In this document: piece after piece, positions 43,151-54,901 of the stretch
How positions within the stretch are numbered: position 1 is the first letter of the stretch
How the letters are laid out: every line of letters starts with the position of its first letter
Made by a program: the position numbers and the translations under genes
The notes under the pieces: model-generated
Database searches by the model: none
The model's input: only the letters and a program-made list of their open reading frames with translations
Told to the model about the DNA's origin: nothing
Assembly (NCBI RefSeq): GCF_014490035.1
Contig: NZ_CP061008.1
Location: 3,968,001 to 4,032,000, forward strand
DNA: 64,000 nucleotides
Source: Achromobacter xylosoxidans
Lineage (GTDB): Bacteria > Pseudomonadota > Gammaproteobacteria > Burkholderiales > Burkholderiaceae_B
Direction: 5' to 3'

Positions 43151-45397
43151 ATGCCTCACCCCAACGACCACTCGTTCAACGGCGTCATCGGCAAGACCTA
43201 CCGCGATTCGACGCCGGACTGGCCGCGCAAGCCAGCAGCTCCCGAACAGGCGCCAAACGTCCTCTTCCTGGTGCTCGACGACGTAGGCTTCTCCGACCTG
43301 GGCTGCTACGGCTCCGAGATCCACACCCCGAACATGGACCGGCTGGCTGCGGGCGGGCTGCGCTATACCAACTTCCATGTCACCGCCATGTGTTCGCCCA
43401 CCCGGGCCTGCCTCATGACCGGGCGCAACGCGCATTCGGTCGGCGTGGGCATCATTTCGGAATGGGCCAACGGCTATCCCTCTTATCAAGGGCGGATCAC
43501 CCGCCAGGCCGCCACCTTGCCGGAGATCCTGGGCGACTATGCCTATGGCTGCTATGCCACCGGCAAATGGCATCTGACCAATCTCGCCGATTACGGTGCA
43601 TCGGGGCCGCACGGCGACTGGCCGCTGGGCCGCGGGTTCTCCCGCTGGTACGGCTTTCATGGCGCCCTGATCGACCAATGGAATCCCGAGCTCTACGAGG
43701 ACAACCACCCCATTCATATCGCGCCGCAACCGGGATACCACTTGTCATCCGACCTGGTCGACAAGACCATCTCGCAGATCCGCGATCACGTGACCTCGTC
43801 CGACAACCGGCCATTTTTCAGCTACCTGGCTTTTGGCGCCTGCCACTGGCCGCACCAGGTTCCCGCCAACTACATCCAGAAGTACAAGGGCCGTTACGAC
43901 CAGGGTTGGGACGCCGTGCGCGCCGAACGTTTCGCCCGGCAAAAGGCCATGGGCGTGGTTCCGCAGAATGCGGAGATGGCTCCCCGCAATCCCGGCATAG
44001 GCGCATGGGAAGATCTGTCGGAAGACATGCGGCGCCTGGGCTGCCGTCTGCAGGAAACCTACGCGGCGTTCCTGGACCATACCGATGCCGAGATCGGCCG
44101 CCTGGTGGATTATCTGCGGTCCATCGGACAGCTGGGCAACACGCTGATCGTGCTGCTGTCGGATAACGGCGCCAGCGCCGAGGGCGGCCCCACGGGCGCG
44201 ATCAATATGCGCAAGCACATGACCCACGAACAGGAAACCGTGGCCTCCGCCCTGCCCCATATCGACCTGATTGGCAGCGAGCATTCATTCAGCCATTACC
44301 CGATGGGATGGGCGCAGGTTTCCAACACTCCGCTCAAGTGGTTCAAGAAGGACACCCATGGCGGCGGCGTGCGCGCCCCGCTGATCATGCACTGGCCGGA
44401 ACGCATCAAGCAGGCCGGCGGGCTGCGCACCCAGTTTCATCATGTGATCGACGTCGTCCCGACGGTGCTCGACTGCCTGGGCGTGGAGCCGCCATCCGTC
44501 CACCAGGGCTACAAGCAGCTGCCGCTGCATGGCGTGAGCATGCGCTACAGCTTTGCCGAGCCCGATGCCCCCACCGCCAAGACCACCCAGTATTTCGAAC
44601 TGCTGGGCGACCGCGCCATCTGGGATCGCGGCTGGAAAGCCGTGGCGCGCCACGTCAAGGGCCAGGACTACGACACCGAGGACCGCTGGGAACTCTACAA
44701 GCTGGACGACGATTTCACCGAAACGCGCGATCTGGCCCAGTCCCATCCCGACAAGCTGCGGGAACTGCTGGACCTGTGGTGGCAGCAGGCGGACGAGTTC
44801 GGCGTGCTGCCGCTGGACGACCGCGAGGCCGAGCGCGCCCGCGACTTCCTGGGCACGCAAACCCGCACGCACTACGAATTCCAGCCGGACATGGCGCGCA
44901 TCGACCGCTTCATGGTTCCGGAAATCAGCGACCGCAGCTACTGCATCACGGCGGAATTGGCGGACCTGTCGAGCGCCACCGAAGGCGTGGTCTTTTCCTG
45001 GGGCAGCAGATTCGCCGGCTTTGCCTTGTACGCCCTGGGCGGTGAACTGGTCTACGAGTACATCTATACGGAAACCGTCGCCCATCGCCTGGCGGTCCCG
45101 CTGCCGCAAGGCACCGCCACCGTCACGCTGCAATTCACGCGCACTGGCCAGAATGCCGGACGCATCGCGCTACGCGTCAACGGCGAACTGATGGGAGAAC
45201 TTGAGCTGCCGAAAACCTGGTGGACCTACAGCACCACCGCCGGTCTGACCTGCGGGTTGGCGGGCGTGCCGCTGACCGAGGCCTACCGTCCCCCTTTCCG
45301 CTTCAATGCCGCCATACTGCGCCTGGCCGTGGACCTGGAAAACGACGGCGGCGACAGCGCCGACGGCAAGCTCTGGACCGTATTCAAACAACAATAG
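43151..45397 (+). CDS. Type I sulfatase, cytoplasmic, with C-terminal extension
   Basis: A 748-residue arylsulfatase-family hydrolase. Metal ligands are in LVLDDVGFSDLGCYG (D43, D44). The sulfatase signature is CSPTRACLMTGR, with Cys81 to be converted to formylglycine. Lys/His motifs (GKWHL, DNGAS) are present. There is no signal peptide, so it acts in the cytoplasm. The catalytic part ends near residue 530; the last 200 residues are beta-rich (ITAELADLSSATEGVVFSWG) and give a length well above plain arylsulfatases. The substrate may be a sulfate ester imported by the cell. Confidence 0.92.
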   Translation: MPHPNDHSFNGVIGKTYRDSTPDWPRKPAAPEQAPNVLFLVLDDVGFSDLGCYGSEIHTPNMDRLAAGGLRYTNFHVTAMCSPTRACLMTGRNAHSVGVGIISEWANGYPSYQGRITRQAATLPEILGDYAYGCYATGKWHLTNLADYGASGPHGDWPLGRGFSRWYGFHGALIDQWNPELYEDNHPIHIAPQPGYHLSSDLVDKTISQIRDHVTSSDNRPFFSYLAFGACHWPHQVPANYIQKYKGRYDQGWDAVRAERFARQKAMGVVPQNAEMAPRNPGIGAWEDLSEDMRRLGCRLQETYAAFLDHTDAEIGRLVDYLRSIGQLGNTLIVLLSDNGASAEGGPTGAINMRKHMTHEQETVASALPHIDLIGSEHSFSHYPMGWAQVSNTPLKWFKKDTHGGGVRAPLIMHWPERIKQAGGLRTQFHHVIDVVPTVLDCLGVEPPSVHQGYKQLPLHGVSMRYSFAEPDAPTAKTTQYFELLGDRAIWDRGWKAVARHVKGQDYDTEDRWELYKLDDDFTETRDLAQSHPDKLRELLDLWWQQADEFGVLPLDDREAERARDFLGTQTRTHYEFQPDMARIDRFMVPEISDRSYCITAELADLSSATEGVVFSWGSRFAGFALYALGGELVYEYIYTETVAHRLAVPLPQGTATVTLQFTRTGQNAGRIALRVNGELMGELELPKTWWTYSTTAGLTCGLAGVPLTEAYRPPFRFNAAILRLAVDLENDGGDSADGKLWTVFKQQ

Positions 45398-45419
45398 CCC
45401 CGCCACACGGAGACAAACC

Positions 45420-46400
45420 ATGAAAGGCATACCACTGGGAAAAACGCTGCTGGGCCTGGCGCTGTCCATCCTCGCCGCTGGCGCCACGGCGGCGCCGCCG
45501 GATTACCCCTCCAAACCGATCAGACTGCTGGTGGGGTATCCGCCGGGAGGCACGACGGACCTGCTGGCGCGCGCGCTGGGACAGCAATTGATGCAGGCGC
45601 TGAAACAGCCGGTCGCGGTCGAAAACAAGCCCGGCGCGGGCGGCGGGCTGGGAGCGAACCAGGTTGCCCGCGCCGAGCCTGACGGCTATACGCTGGGCGT
45701 GGGCAGCGCGGGCAACCTGGCGCTGAATTACGCCACCTACGCCAATATCCCCTATGACTCGCAGAAGGACCTGACCGCGCTGAGCCTGGTGGCCAGCGTG
45801 CCGAACGTGCTGGTGGTCAATCCCGCCACGCCGGCCAAGACCGTGCCGGAACTGATCGCCTACTTGAAAAACAAGAAGGGCGGCGGCTTTTTCGCCTCTA
45901 CCGGCACGGGTAACGGCCCGCATCTCACGGGCGAACTGTTCAAGGCGCGCACCAGCCTCAACCTGACCCACGTGCCCTACCAGGGAGGCGCGCCGGCCAT
46001 CACCGCGCTGCTCGGCGGCGAGGTCGACCTGCTGTTCGACAACCTGCCGTCTGCGCTGCCGTTCATCCAATCTGGAAAATTGCGCGCCCTGGCCGTCACC
46101 AGCGCCCACCGCGCGGCCATCCTGCCCGACGTGCAAACCATGCAGGAGGCCGGCATCGACAATTTTCAGGTCGATGCCTGGTTCGCCTTGTTCGGACCGG
46201 CCGCCATGGACCCGGCGGCGGTCGCGGAAATCGGCGCGGCCATCCGCGGCATGTCTGGAAACACGGCCTTTCTGGACGCGCTGAAGAATATGGGCACGGT
46301 ACCGGAGCTCACCGATGGCGCGGCGCTGTCCAAGCTCATAGCCATGGAACGCCAACGCTGGCCGGCCCTGGTCAAGCAAGCCGGCATCAAGCGCGAATAG
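45420..46400 (+). CDS. Bug/TctC-family tripartite carboxylate-binding protein
   Basis: A 326-residue periplasmic receptor with a Sec signal (LLGLALSILAAGATAA). The Bug hallmarks are present: YPSKPIRLLVGYPPGGTTD, VENKPGAGGGLGANQVA and the LNLTHVPYQGGAPAITALLG segment. The family is hugely expanded in Bordetella and Achromobacter and binds carboxylates and aromatic acids. No TctA/TctB permease genes are nearby, as is common for orphan Bug proteins. It starts 22 bases after the sulfatase and is probably cotranscribed. Confidence 0.93.
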   Translation: MKGIPLGKTLLGLALSILAAGATAAPPDYPSKPIRLLVGYPPGGTTDLLARALGQQLMQALKQPVAVENKPGAGGGLGANQVARAEPDGYTLGVGSAGNLALNYATYANIPYDSQKDLTALSLVASVPNVLVVNPATPAKTVPELIAYLKNKKGGGFFASTGTGNGPHLTGELFKARTSLNLTHVPYQGGAPAITALLGGEVDLLFDNLPSALPFIQSGKLRALAVTSAHRAAILPDVQTMQEAGIDNFQVDAWFALFGPAAMDPAAVAEIGAAIRGMSGNTAFLDALKNMGTVPELTDGAALSKLIAMERQRWPALVKQAGIKRE

Positions 46401-46416
46401 CGTGCCCGCCGGGAGC

Positions 46417-46953
46417 CTAGCGCCAGGTTTCCGGCTCGACGCTGACCTCGCCCTTGTCGGCCGAGAAATACACCACGCCGTCCGAAATGTTGGCGTTCAG
46501 ACGCATGGTGCGCTCGGCCAGCTGGGCCAAGGCGCGGGTCTGGTCGGACGGCAGGTTCACGATCTTGAGGTTGCGCGTGCGTTCCAGCTTGTTCTTCACG
46601 CCGTCCCACCAGATCTTGCTGGCGGAACCGCCATAGCAATAGACGATGACTTCGTCGGCGCGGCCGCAGGCGCGCAGGATGCGGCGCTCTTCGGGCTGGC
46701 CGACTTCGATCCAGAGCTTGACCGCGCCGGTCAGGTCCTTGACCCACAGGTCGGGCTCGTCGGTGTCGCTCAGGCCCTTGGTGAAGGCCAGTTCCTCCTG
46801 CGCGTGCAGGGCGTAGGCGACCAGCCGCACCATCATGCGCTCGTCGGTTTCCGAGGGATGGCGGGCGACCGTCAGCGAGTGGCTGCCGTAGTAGTGGCGG
46901 TCGGTGTCGGCGACGTTGAGCTCGGCCTTGTAGATGGTGGCGCGCAGGGCCAT
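46417..46953 (-). CDS. YaeQ family protein
   Basis: A 178-residue protein matching YaeQ along its length: LRATIYKAELNVADTDRHYYG at the start, SETDERMMVRLVAYALHA, LWIEVGQPEERRILRA and NANISDGVVYFS. It has a restriction-endonuclease-like (PD-D/ExK-like) fold in the known family members, but its cellular role is not settled. It is convergent with the Bug gene and divergent from the LysE-type gene. Confidence 0.92.
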   Translation of the reverse strand: MALRATIYKAELNVADTDRHYYGSHSLTVARHPSETDERMMVRLVAYALHAQEELAFTKGLSDTDEPDLWVKDLTGAVKLWIEVGQPEERRILRACGRADEVIVYCYGGSASKIWWDGVKNKLERTRNLKIVNLPSDQTRALAQLAERTMRLNANISDGVVYFSADKGEVSVEPETWR

Positions 46954-47104
46954 GGCGTAAATCCGGTGAATGTAGCGAATTGCTGAAGGCCGCCATGATA
47001 ACGCCTGCGGCGCTGCGCCACGGCGACGGACGGCCGCGGACGCCGGCCCGGCGGCGCTACACTGGCCAGCTCCGCCTTGCCACGCCCGCTACCGGACCCC
47101 GCCC

Positions 47105-47746
47105 ATGACCGCCACCGCCGCCCTGCTCGCCTTTACCCTGGCCGCCGCCATCCTGACCGTCACGCCCGGCATGGATACCGCCCTGGTGCTGCGCACCGCC
47201 GCCGTCGAGGGCGGCCGCCGCGCGCTCATGGCTGGCCTGGGTATCGCCGCCGGATGCCTGGCCTGGGGCGTGGTGGCGGCATTCGGCCTGGGATCGCTGC
47301 TGCTGGTATCGACCCTGGCCTACGACGCGCTGCGCATCTGCGCCGCGCTATACCTGTTCTATCTGGGGGTGAAGCTGCTGTGGGGCGCCCGGCGAGGCAA
47401 GCAAGCCGCCCCCGATTCCGCGCCGCCCGCCCCCGCCGCGGCGGCCAGCGCCGGCGGCTGGTTCATGCGCGGCTGCCTGACCAATGCCCTCAATCCGAAG
47501 ATCGGGATCTTCTACATCACCTTCCTGCCGCAGTTCATCCCCGCGGGCGCGGACGTGCTGCGCTTCAGCCTGCTGCTGGCAGGCATACACGCGATGCTGG
47601 GGATAGTATGGTTTGGCGTGCTGGTGGCGGCGACGCGCCCGCTGGCGCGCTGGCTGTCGCGGCCTGCCGTGATGCGCGGGCTGGACCGCATGACGGGCGC
47701 GGTCTTCATCGCCTTCGGTCTGAAGCTGGCGCTCGAAAAGCGCTAG
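47105..47746 (+). CDS. LysE/RhtB-family amino-acid exporter
   Basis: A 213-residue inner-membrane protein with about six hydrophobic segments. The N-terminus TLAAAILTVTPGMDTALVLR carries the LysE/RhtB signature (TPGxD), and GCLTNALNPKIGIFYITFLP is the second conserved motif. It likely exports an amino acid or similar small metabolite. It stands alone; the specific substrate cannot be told. Confidence 0.9.
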   Translation: MTATAALLAFTLAAAILTVTPGMDTALVLRTAAVEGGRRALMAGLGIAAGCLAWGVVAAFGLGSLLLVSTLAYDALRICAALYLFYLGVKLLWGARRGKQAAPDSAPPAPAAAASAGGWFMRGCLTNALNPKIGIFYITFLPQFIPAGADVLRFSLLLAGIHAMLGIVWFGVLVAATRPLARWLSRPAVMRGLDRMTGAVFIAFGLKLALEKR

Positions 47747-47778
47747 TTTCGGCTCCCCCTGCACGCAGCGGGGGGGAT

Positions 47779-47801
47779 GCCGCCGGCTGCCAGCCGGCGG
47801 C
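47779..47801. terminator. GC-rich hairpin between convergent genes
   Basis: GCCGCCGGCT pairs with AGCCGGCGGC around a 3-base loop, between the LysE-type gene and the end of the GsiA-like gene. There is no real T run, so it is a possible but weak terminator. Confidence 0.4.
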
Positions 47802-47809
47802 CTTCTGCC

Positions 47810-49678
<1,869 letters not shown>

Positions 49679-49683
49679 GGTGA

Positions 49684-50562
49684 TTACTTTTCCTGACGCG
49701 GATCGAGCGCGTCGCGCAGGCCGTCGCCCAGCAGATTGAAGCCCAGCACCACCAGGAAAATGGCCGATCCGGGGAAGATGGACATCCAGGGCGCCTGGGT
49801 CATGAAGTTCTTGGCGGTGTTCAGCATCGAACCCCAGGACGGATTCGGCGGTTGCAGCCCCAGGCCCAGGAACGACAGGCTGGCCTCGGCGATGATGGCC
49901 GTGGCGATGGTGATGGTGGCCTGCACGATCAAGGGCGGCATCACATTGGGGAACACGTGCCGGCCGATGATGCGCAGGTCGGACGCGCCCAGCGCGCGCG
50001 CGCTCTGCACGTAGTCCTCGTTCTTGACCGCCAGCACCTGTCCGCGCGTGAGGCGGATGAATTTGGGCGCGGCCGAGACGCCGATGGCGATCATGGCGTT
50101 GGTCAGGCTGGGCCCAAGGAACGCGGCCAGCGCGATGGCCAGGATCAGGAAGGGAATGGCCAGCAGCGCTTCGGTGGCGCGGGAGATGATGCTGTCGGTC
50201 CAGCCGCCGAAGTAGCCGGCGGCCAGGCCGAAGGGCACGCCCACCGCCAGCGCGATCAGGACCGACACCAGGCCCGCCATCAGCGACGCGCGGGCGCCAT
50301 AGACCATGCGGCTGAAGATGTCGCGGCCCAGCTCGTCCGTGCCCAGCCAGTAGGACGCCGAGGGCGCCTTGCGGATGGTGGTGAAGCTGGTCTGGAAGGG
50401 ATCGTGGCTGGCGATCAGCGGCGCCAGGATGGCGATCACGACAAAGAACAGCACGATCCCCAGGCCCAGCATGGCGATGTGGTTGCGCTTGAATTTGCCC
50501 CAGGCGCGGTTGCGGCTGCGGGGCGGCGTGACGGCTGCGGCCGTTGCAGGAATTGCGCTCAT
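49684..50562 (-). CDS. gsiD: Peptide/glutathione ABC importer permease (GsiD/DppC-like)
   Basis: A 292-residue permease with the N-terminal OppC segment ([20 protein letters not shown]) and the EAA loop ([20 protein letters not shown]). [17 protein letters not shown] is the typical C-terminal motif. The ATG at 50562 overlaps the upstream permease stop as ATGA; longer upstream readings are artefacts. It pairs with the GsiC-like permease. Confidence 0.9.
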   Translation of the reverse strand: MSAIPATAAAVTPPRSRNRAWGKFKRNHIAMLGLGIVLFFVVIAILAPLIASHDPFQTSFTTIRKAPSASYWLGTDELGRDIFSRMVYGARASLMAGLVSVLIALAVGVPFGLAAGYFGGWTDSIISRATEALLAIPFLILAIALAAFLGPSLTNAMIAIGVSAAPKFIRLTRGQVLAVKNEDYVQSARALGASDLRIIGRHVFPNVMPPLIVQATITIATAIIAEASLSFLGLGLQPPNPSWGSMLNTAKNFMTQAPWMSIFPGSAIFLVVLGFNLLGDGLRDALDPRQEK

Positions 50563-51503
50563 GAGTGCCTCAGGCGGGGATTGACCAGGATGTACAGGAT
50601 GTCGGCCAGCAGGTTCATGATGATGAAACCCACCGCCACGCAGAGCACCACGCCCTGCACCACCGCGTAGTCGCGCGTAAAGACCGCGTCGACCACCAGC
50701 TTGCCGAAGCCCGGAATCGTGAAGACCTGCTCGGTCAGCACGGCGCCGGCCAGCAGTTCGCCGAACAGCAGCGTCACCAGCGTGACGATCGGCATGAGCG
50801 CATTGCGCAGGGCGTGGCGCAGCACCACGCTGCGCGGCGACACGCCCTTGGCGCGCGCGGTACGCACATAGTCGGCCGACAGGGCTTCCAGCATGGCCGA
50901 ACGGGTATGGCGCATGAGGTAGGCCGCGATGGCCGTGGACAGCACCAGGGACGGCATCAGCATGGTCTTGATCGACAGCCAGAAGTCCTCGGACGGCGAC
51001 ACGTAGCCCGAGGCCGGCAGCAGTTTCCACTGCACCGACACCACCATGATGAGGATGATGCCGAGCCAGAAGTTGGGGATGGACATGCCCGACAGCGCGG
51101 CGATGTTGGCGCCCATTTCGATGGGCTTGCCCTTGCGCACCGCGGCGACGATCCCCATGGGAATGCCGATCAGCAGCGCGAAGAACATGGCCATGGCGGC
51201 CAGTTGCAGCGTGACCGGCAGCTTCTGGCCGATCAGCGTGGTGACGGGAACGTCGGTGCGCAGCGATTTGCCCAGGTCGCCTTGCAGGACCTGTCCGGCC
51301 CAGGCGGCGTACTGCACGGGCAGCGGATCATTGAGGCGGTACTTGTCGCGCAAGTAGTCCAGGACGGCCGGATCGCGTTCTTCGCCGGCCAGTGTCAGCA
51401 CCGGGTCGCCGGGCAGGATTTTCTGCAGCATGAAGACGATCATCGACACCAGTATCAGTGTCGGTATCGCGACGAGCACGCGGCGCAAGATGAGTTTAAG
51501 CAT
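50559..51503 (-). CDS. gsiC: Peptide/glutathione ABC importer permease (GsiC/DppB-like)
   Basis: A 314-residue permease with the DppB start ([32 protein letters not shown]) and the EAA loop ([20 protein letters not shown]). I chose the ATG at 51503, which gives the canonical N-terminus; an upstream GTG/ATG would add an arginine-rich tail without support. Two GC-rich hairpins lie between it and the binding-protein gene. Confidence 0.9.
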   Translation of the reverse strand: MLKLILRRVLVAIPTLILVSMIVFMLQKILPGDPVLTLAGEERDPAVLDYLRDKYRLNDPLPVQYAAWAGQVLQGDLGKSLRTDVPVTTLIGQKLPVTLQLAAMAMFFALLIGIPMGIVAAVRKGKPIEMGANIAALSGMSIPNFWLGIILIMVVSVQWKLLPASGYVSPSEDFWLSIKTMLMPSLVLSTAIAAYLMRHTRSAMLEALSADYVRTARAKGVSPRSVVLRHALRNALMPIVTLVTLLFGELLAGAVLTEQVFTIPGFGKLVVDAVFTRDYAVVQGVVLCVAVGFIIMNLLADILYILVNPRLRHS

Positions 51504-51579
51504 ATGAGAAACCGTAAGACAGGAACGGCGGACGGGGCGCGGAAGATAAACCGCGGCGCCCTGCCGCCGCAAACGACAA

Positions 51580-51628
51580 CCGGACGCGCGAGGCGCGTCC
51601 GGCTGGCGCGGCGCTTGACTGCCGCGCC
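51580..51628 (-). promoter_or_regulatory. Tandem hairpins between binding-protein and permease genes
   Basis: A 10-bp perfect stem at 51580-51602 (CCGGACGCGC with GCGCGTCCGG, loop GAG) and an 8-bp stem at 51605-51628 (GGCGCGGC with GCCGCGCC). Neither has a T run. They probably stabilise the 3' end of the binding-protein message or limit readthrough into the permeases. Confidence 0.5.
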
Positions 51629-51632
51629 GCGA

Positions 51633-53144
51633 TCACTTCTGCGCGAACGTCACGCCTTTCAGGCGGATCATGCCGTCAGGATAAGGCGTAAAGCCCTTGA
51701 CCTTCTTGGCCATGGCGAAGGGCCAGGGCTGATAGTAGTTATACACCCCGGGCAATTCGTCCTGGATGATGGTCTGCGCCTGGTCGTAGATGGCCTTGCG
51801 CTTGGCTTCGTCGGGCACGGTGCGGGCCTCGTTCAGCAGCTTGTCCACTTCCGGGTTGCAGTAGTGGCCGTCGTTCAGCGCGCCCTTGCAGGTGACGAAG
51901 GCGTGGATGTTGCCGTCCGGATCGACCCGGCCCGACCAGCCCAGCATCACGACCTGGAAGTTGCCGCCGGCCGATTCCTTCTGCAGGGCCGCGTACTCGG
52001 TCGGGCGCAGCGACAGGTCGAAGCCCGCCTCGGACGCCATGGCCTGCACGATCTCGGCGATCGAGGACGTGGTGGTGTTGTTGCCGAACATGACCTCGGC
52101 CTTCACGCGGTCGAAGCCCGCCTGCTTGAGCAGCGCCTTGGCCTTGGCGACGTCGCGCTTGGTCGGCGGGAACTTGTCGCTGTGGTAGGGGCTGGCGGGC
52201 GGGAACGGCTGCTGCGCCGGATCGAAGATGCCGCCGCCGGCCACTTCGCTGATGGCGTTGCGGTCGATGGCGTACTGGAACGCCTGGCGCACCAGCTTGT
52301 TCTTGAACGGATTGTCCTCGGCGCGCTTGCCGTTGGCGACGTTGAACATGAACTGCTGGAAACCCAGGCCGGCCACCGGCGCGAAAGTCAGGCTGGCGTC
52401 GCTCTTGACCTGCGGCACGTCGGAGGGATTCAGTCGTTCCAGCATGTCCAGGTCGCCCGCGCGCAGGTTGGACAGGCGCACGGTGGTGTCCGGGATCGGC
52501 AGGAAGGTCACGCGCTTGAAGGCGAAATCCTTGGCGTCGTAGTACTGGTCGAATTTTTCCAGCACGATGCGGTCGTTCTGGATGCGTTCGACGAACTTGT
52601 AGGGACCGGAGCACACCGGCTTGCGGCCCACGGCGGCGACGTCGTCGGTGAAGGTCTTGGGCGACAGCATCATGCCGGCGCGGTCGGACAGTTGCGCCAG
52701 CAAGGTGGCGTCGGGCTTTTTCAGCGTCAGCACCAGCGTCGCGGCATCAGGCGCGTCGACCTTTTCGACCGAGGCCAGTTCGCCCTTGCGCAGGCTGTCC
52801 GGCAAGGACATGGCCCGTTCCAGGTTGGCCTTGGCCGCGGCGGCGTCGAACTTGGAGCCGTCATGGAACAGCGCGTCTTCGCGCAGCTTGAAGGTCAGCA
52901 CCTTGTTGTCGGGACTGAACGACCACGAGGTGGCCAGCTGCGGCACGAAGTGCAGCTTGGGATCGATGTCGATCAGCTTGTCGCACAGCGAGGTGAAGAC
53001 GATGCGGCCCACGTACGTGCGCGCCCGGTGCGGGTCCAGCACGTCCGGATCTTCCTGCAGGCCGATCCGGATGTTCTGGGCGGAAGCCGCGCCCGCGGCC
53101 AGCGCCAGCAGGCTGGCGCCGAAGGTCAAGGTCAAGCGTTTCAT
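51633..53144 (-). CDS. gsiB: Peptide/glutathione ABC importer binding protein (GsiB-like)
   Basis: A 503-residue periplasmic protein of SBP family 5 (DppA/GsiB). The Sec signal is LTFGASLLALAAGAASA followed by QNIRIGLQEDPDVLDPHRAR. The family motif VLTFKLREDALFHDGSKFDA and the closing segments (DGMIRLKGVTFAQK) are in place. Length equals E. coli GsiB (512). It lies 35 bases after the gamma-glutamyltransferase gene. The ligand is probably glutathione, a gamma-glutamyl peptide or a dipeptide. Confidence 0.9.
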   Translation of the reverse strand: MKRLTLTFGASLLALAAGAASAQNIRIGLQEDPDVLDPHRARTYVGRIVFTSLCDKLIDIDPKLHFVPQLATSWSFSPDNKVLTFKLREDALFHDGSKFDAAAAKANLERAMSLPDSLRKGELASVEKVDAPDAATLVLTLKKPDATLLAQLSDRAGMMLSPKTFTDDVAAVGRKPVCSGPYKFVERIQNDRIVLEKFDQYYDAKDFAFKRVTFLPIPDTTVRLSNLRAGDLDMLERLNPSDVPQVKSDASLTFAPVAGLGFQQFMFNVANGKRAEDNPFKNKLVRQAFQYAIDRNAISEVAGGGIFDPAQQPFPPASPYHSDKFPPTKRDVAKAKALLKQAGFDRVKAEVMFGNNTTTSSIAEIVQAMASEAGFDLSLRPTEYAALQKESAGGNFQVVMLGWSGRVDPDGNIHAFVTCKGALNDGHYCNPEVDKLLNEARTVPDEAKRKAIYDQAQTIIQDELPGVYNYYQPWPFAMAKKVKGFTPYPDGMIRLKGVTFAQK

Positions 53145-53179
53145 TATTCAAATTCCCCTTGTGGCTGCGCTATTGCGTA

Positions 53180-54808
53180 TTAGAAGCCGACCGCCTGACC
53201 ATCGCGCCGGCTGTCGCTGGCGGCGACGTAGCCAAGCTCGTTGTCGTTTTCGGACATGCGCCAGATGAACTGGCCCGCGCCGAAATCCATGTACGGATCG
53301 TCGACCGACTTCAAAGCATGCCCGAGGTCTTTCAGGCCCGCAATGGTGGAAGCCTTCATATTGGTCTCGATGTCCAGCGTGAAATCGCGGTTGACCTTCC
53401 AGCGCGGCGCGCAGCAGGCGGCCTGCGGATTCTGGTGATAGTCCAGCATGCGCACCACGGTCTGCATGTGGCCTTGCGGCTGCATGTCGCCGCCCATCAC
53501 GCCAAAGCTCATGACCGGCTTGCCGCCGCGGGTCAGGAAGCCCGGGATGATGGTGTGGAAGGGACGCTTGCCGCCTTCGACCACGTTGGCCGACTTCGGG
53601 TCCATCGAGAAGCCCACGCCGCGGTTCTGCATGCTGATGCCGGTGCCCGGCACCACCACGCCCGAGCCGAAGCCCATGTAGTTGGACTGGATGAACGAGA
53701 TCATCATGCCGTTTTCATCGGCGGCGGTCAGGTAGATGGTGCCGCCGGCGTGCGGACGGCCCGCCTCGAAATGGGTGGCGCGGTCCAGGCGGATCAGCTT
53801 GGCGCGGCTGTCCAGGTAGGCGTCCGACAGCATCTGCTCCGGCGTCACCTGCATGGAACGCGGATCCGCCACGTACTTGTACAGGTCGGCGAAAGCCAGC
53901 TTCATGGCTTCGATCTGGATGTGCTGCGACTGCACCGAGTCCACCGGGATGTCGGCCATGTCGAAGCGTTCGACGATGCCCAGCGCGATCAGCGCGGCAA
54001 TGCCCTGCCCGTTCGGCGGGATCTCGTGCAGCTCGTAGCCGCGATAGGACTTGGAAATGGGCTTGACCCATTCCGGGCGGTAGTTGCGCAGGTCTTCCAG
54101 GGTCATGGCGCCGCCGCATTCCTGGCTGAAAGCGGCGATGCGCTCGGCCAGTTCGCCTTCATAGAAGTCGCGGCCCTTGGAGGCGGCGATGCGGCGCAAC
54201 GTATTGGCAGCGTCCGGGAAGCGGAAGTGTTCGCCGACCTTGGGCGCGCGGCCTTCGGGCAGGAAGGCCTGGGCGTAGCCCGGCTGCGATTTCAGTTCCT
54301 CGGCCGCGGCGGCCCACTTGTGCGCCACCACCGGCGGCACGGCGTAGCCGCGCTCGGCGATTTCGATGGCGGGTTCGAACAGTTGCTCGAACGGCAGCTT
54401 GCCCAGCTTTTCATGCAGCGCGGCCCAGCCAGCCACCACGCCCGGCACCGTCACGGCGTCCCAGCCGCGCTTGGGCTGGATCGCCAGGCCGTTGGCGCCC
54501 ACGCCGTGCTTGCGCTTGAAGTATTCGGTGCTCCAGGCCGCCGGTGCCACGCCCGAGGAGTTCAGGCCGTGCAATTCCTTGCCGTCCCAGACGATGGCGA
54601 AACAGTCGCCGCCCAGGCCGCAGGACACGGGTTCGACCAGGACGATGGTGGCGGCCGCGGCGATGGCGGCGTCCACGGCATTGCCGCCCTTGAGCAGCAT
54701 GCGCAACCCTGCCTGCGCCGCCAGCGGATGCGACGTGGACACCACATTGCGGGCGAACAGCGGAATGCGGACGGAAGGATACGGGTTGCCCCAGTCGAAG
54801 GATTTCAT
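53180..54808 (-). CDS. Gamma-glutamyltransferase, cytoplasmic (YwrD-like)
   Basis: A 542-residue Ntn-hydrolase of the gamma-glutamyltransferase family. LRMLLKGGNAVDAAIAAAAT and LVEPVSCGLGGDCFAIVWDG are the N-terminal signatures. Autocleavage should occur before Thr357 in AGGTIYLTAADENG, where the usual TTHxS motif is altered to TIYLT. FGSGVVVPGTGISMQNRG follows. No signal peptide is present, so unlike E. coli Ggt it acts in the cytoplasm. Its place directly ahead of the GsiB-like gene suggests it cleaves imported gamma-glutamyl compounds. Confidence 0.92.
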   Translation of the reverse strand: MKSFDWGNPYPSVRIPLFARNVVSTSHPLAAQAGLRMLLKGGNAVDAAIAAAATIVLVEPVSCGLGGDCFAIVWDGKELHGLNSSGVAPAAWSTEYFKRKHGVGANGLAIQPKRGWDAVTVPGVVAGWAALHEKLGKLPFEQLFEPAIEIAERGYAVPPVVAHKWAAAAEELKSQPGYAQAFLPEGRAPKVGEHFRFPDAANTLRRIAASKGRDFYEGELAERIAAFSQECGGAMTLEDLRNYRPEWVKPISKSYRGYELHEIPPNGQGIAALIALGIVERFDMADIPVDSVQSQHIQIEAMKLAFADLYKYVADPRSMQVTPEQMLSDAYLDSRAKLIRLDRATHFEAGRPHAGGTIYLTAADENGMMISFIQSNYMGFGSGVVVPGTGISMQNRGVGFSMDPKSANVVEGGKRPFHTIIPGFLTRGGKPVMSFGVMGGDMQPQGHMQTVVRMLDYHQNPQAACCAPRWKVNRDFTLDIETNMKASTIAGLKDLGHALKSVDDPYMDFGAGQFIWRMSENDNELGYVAASDSRRDGQAVGF

Positions 54809-54901
54809 GTGGCTAGTCTCATAACGGGTAAGCGGCCGAAGTTACTCCCGTGGTTTAATTAAATCAATTTGAAATTTTGTTCCGTCATAAAAGAGATTTT
54901 T

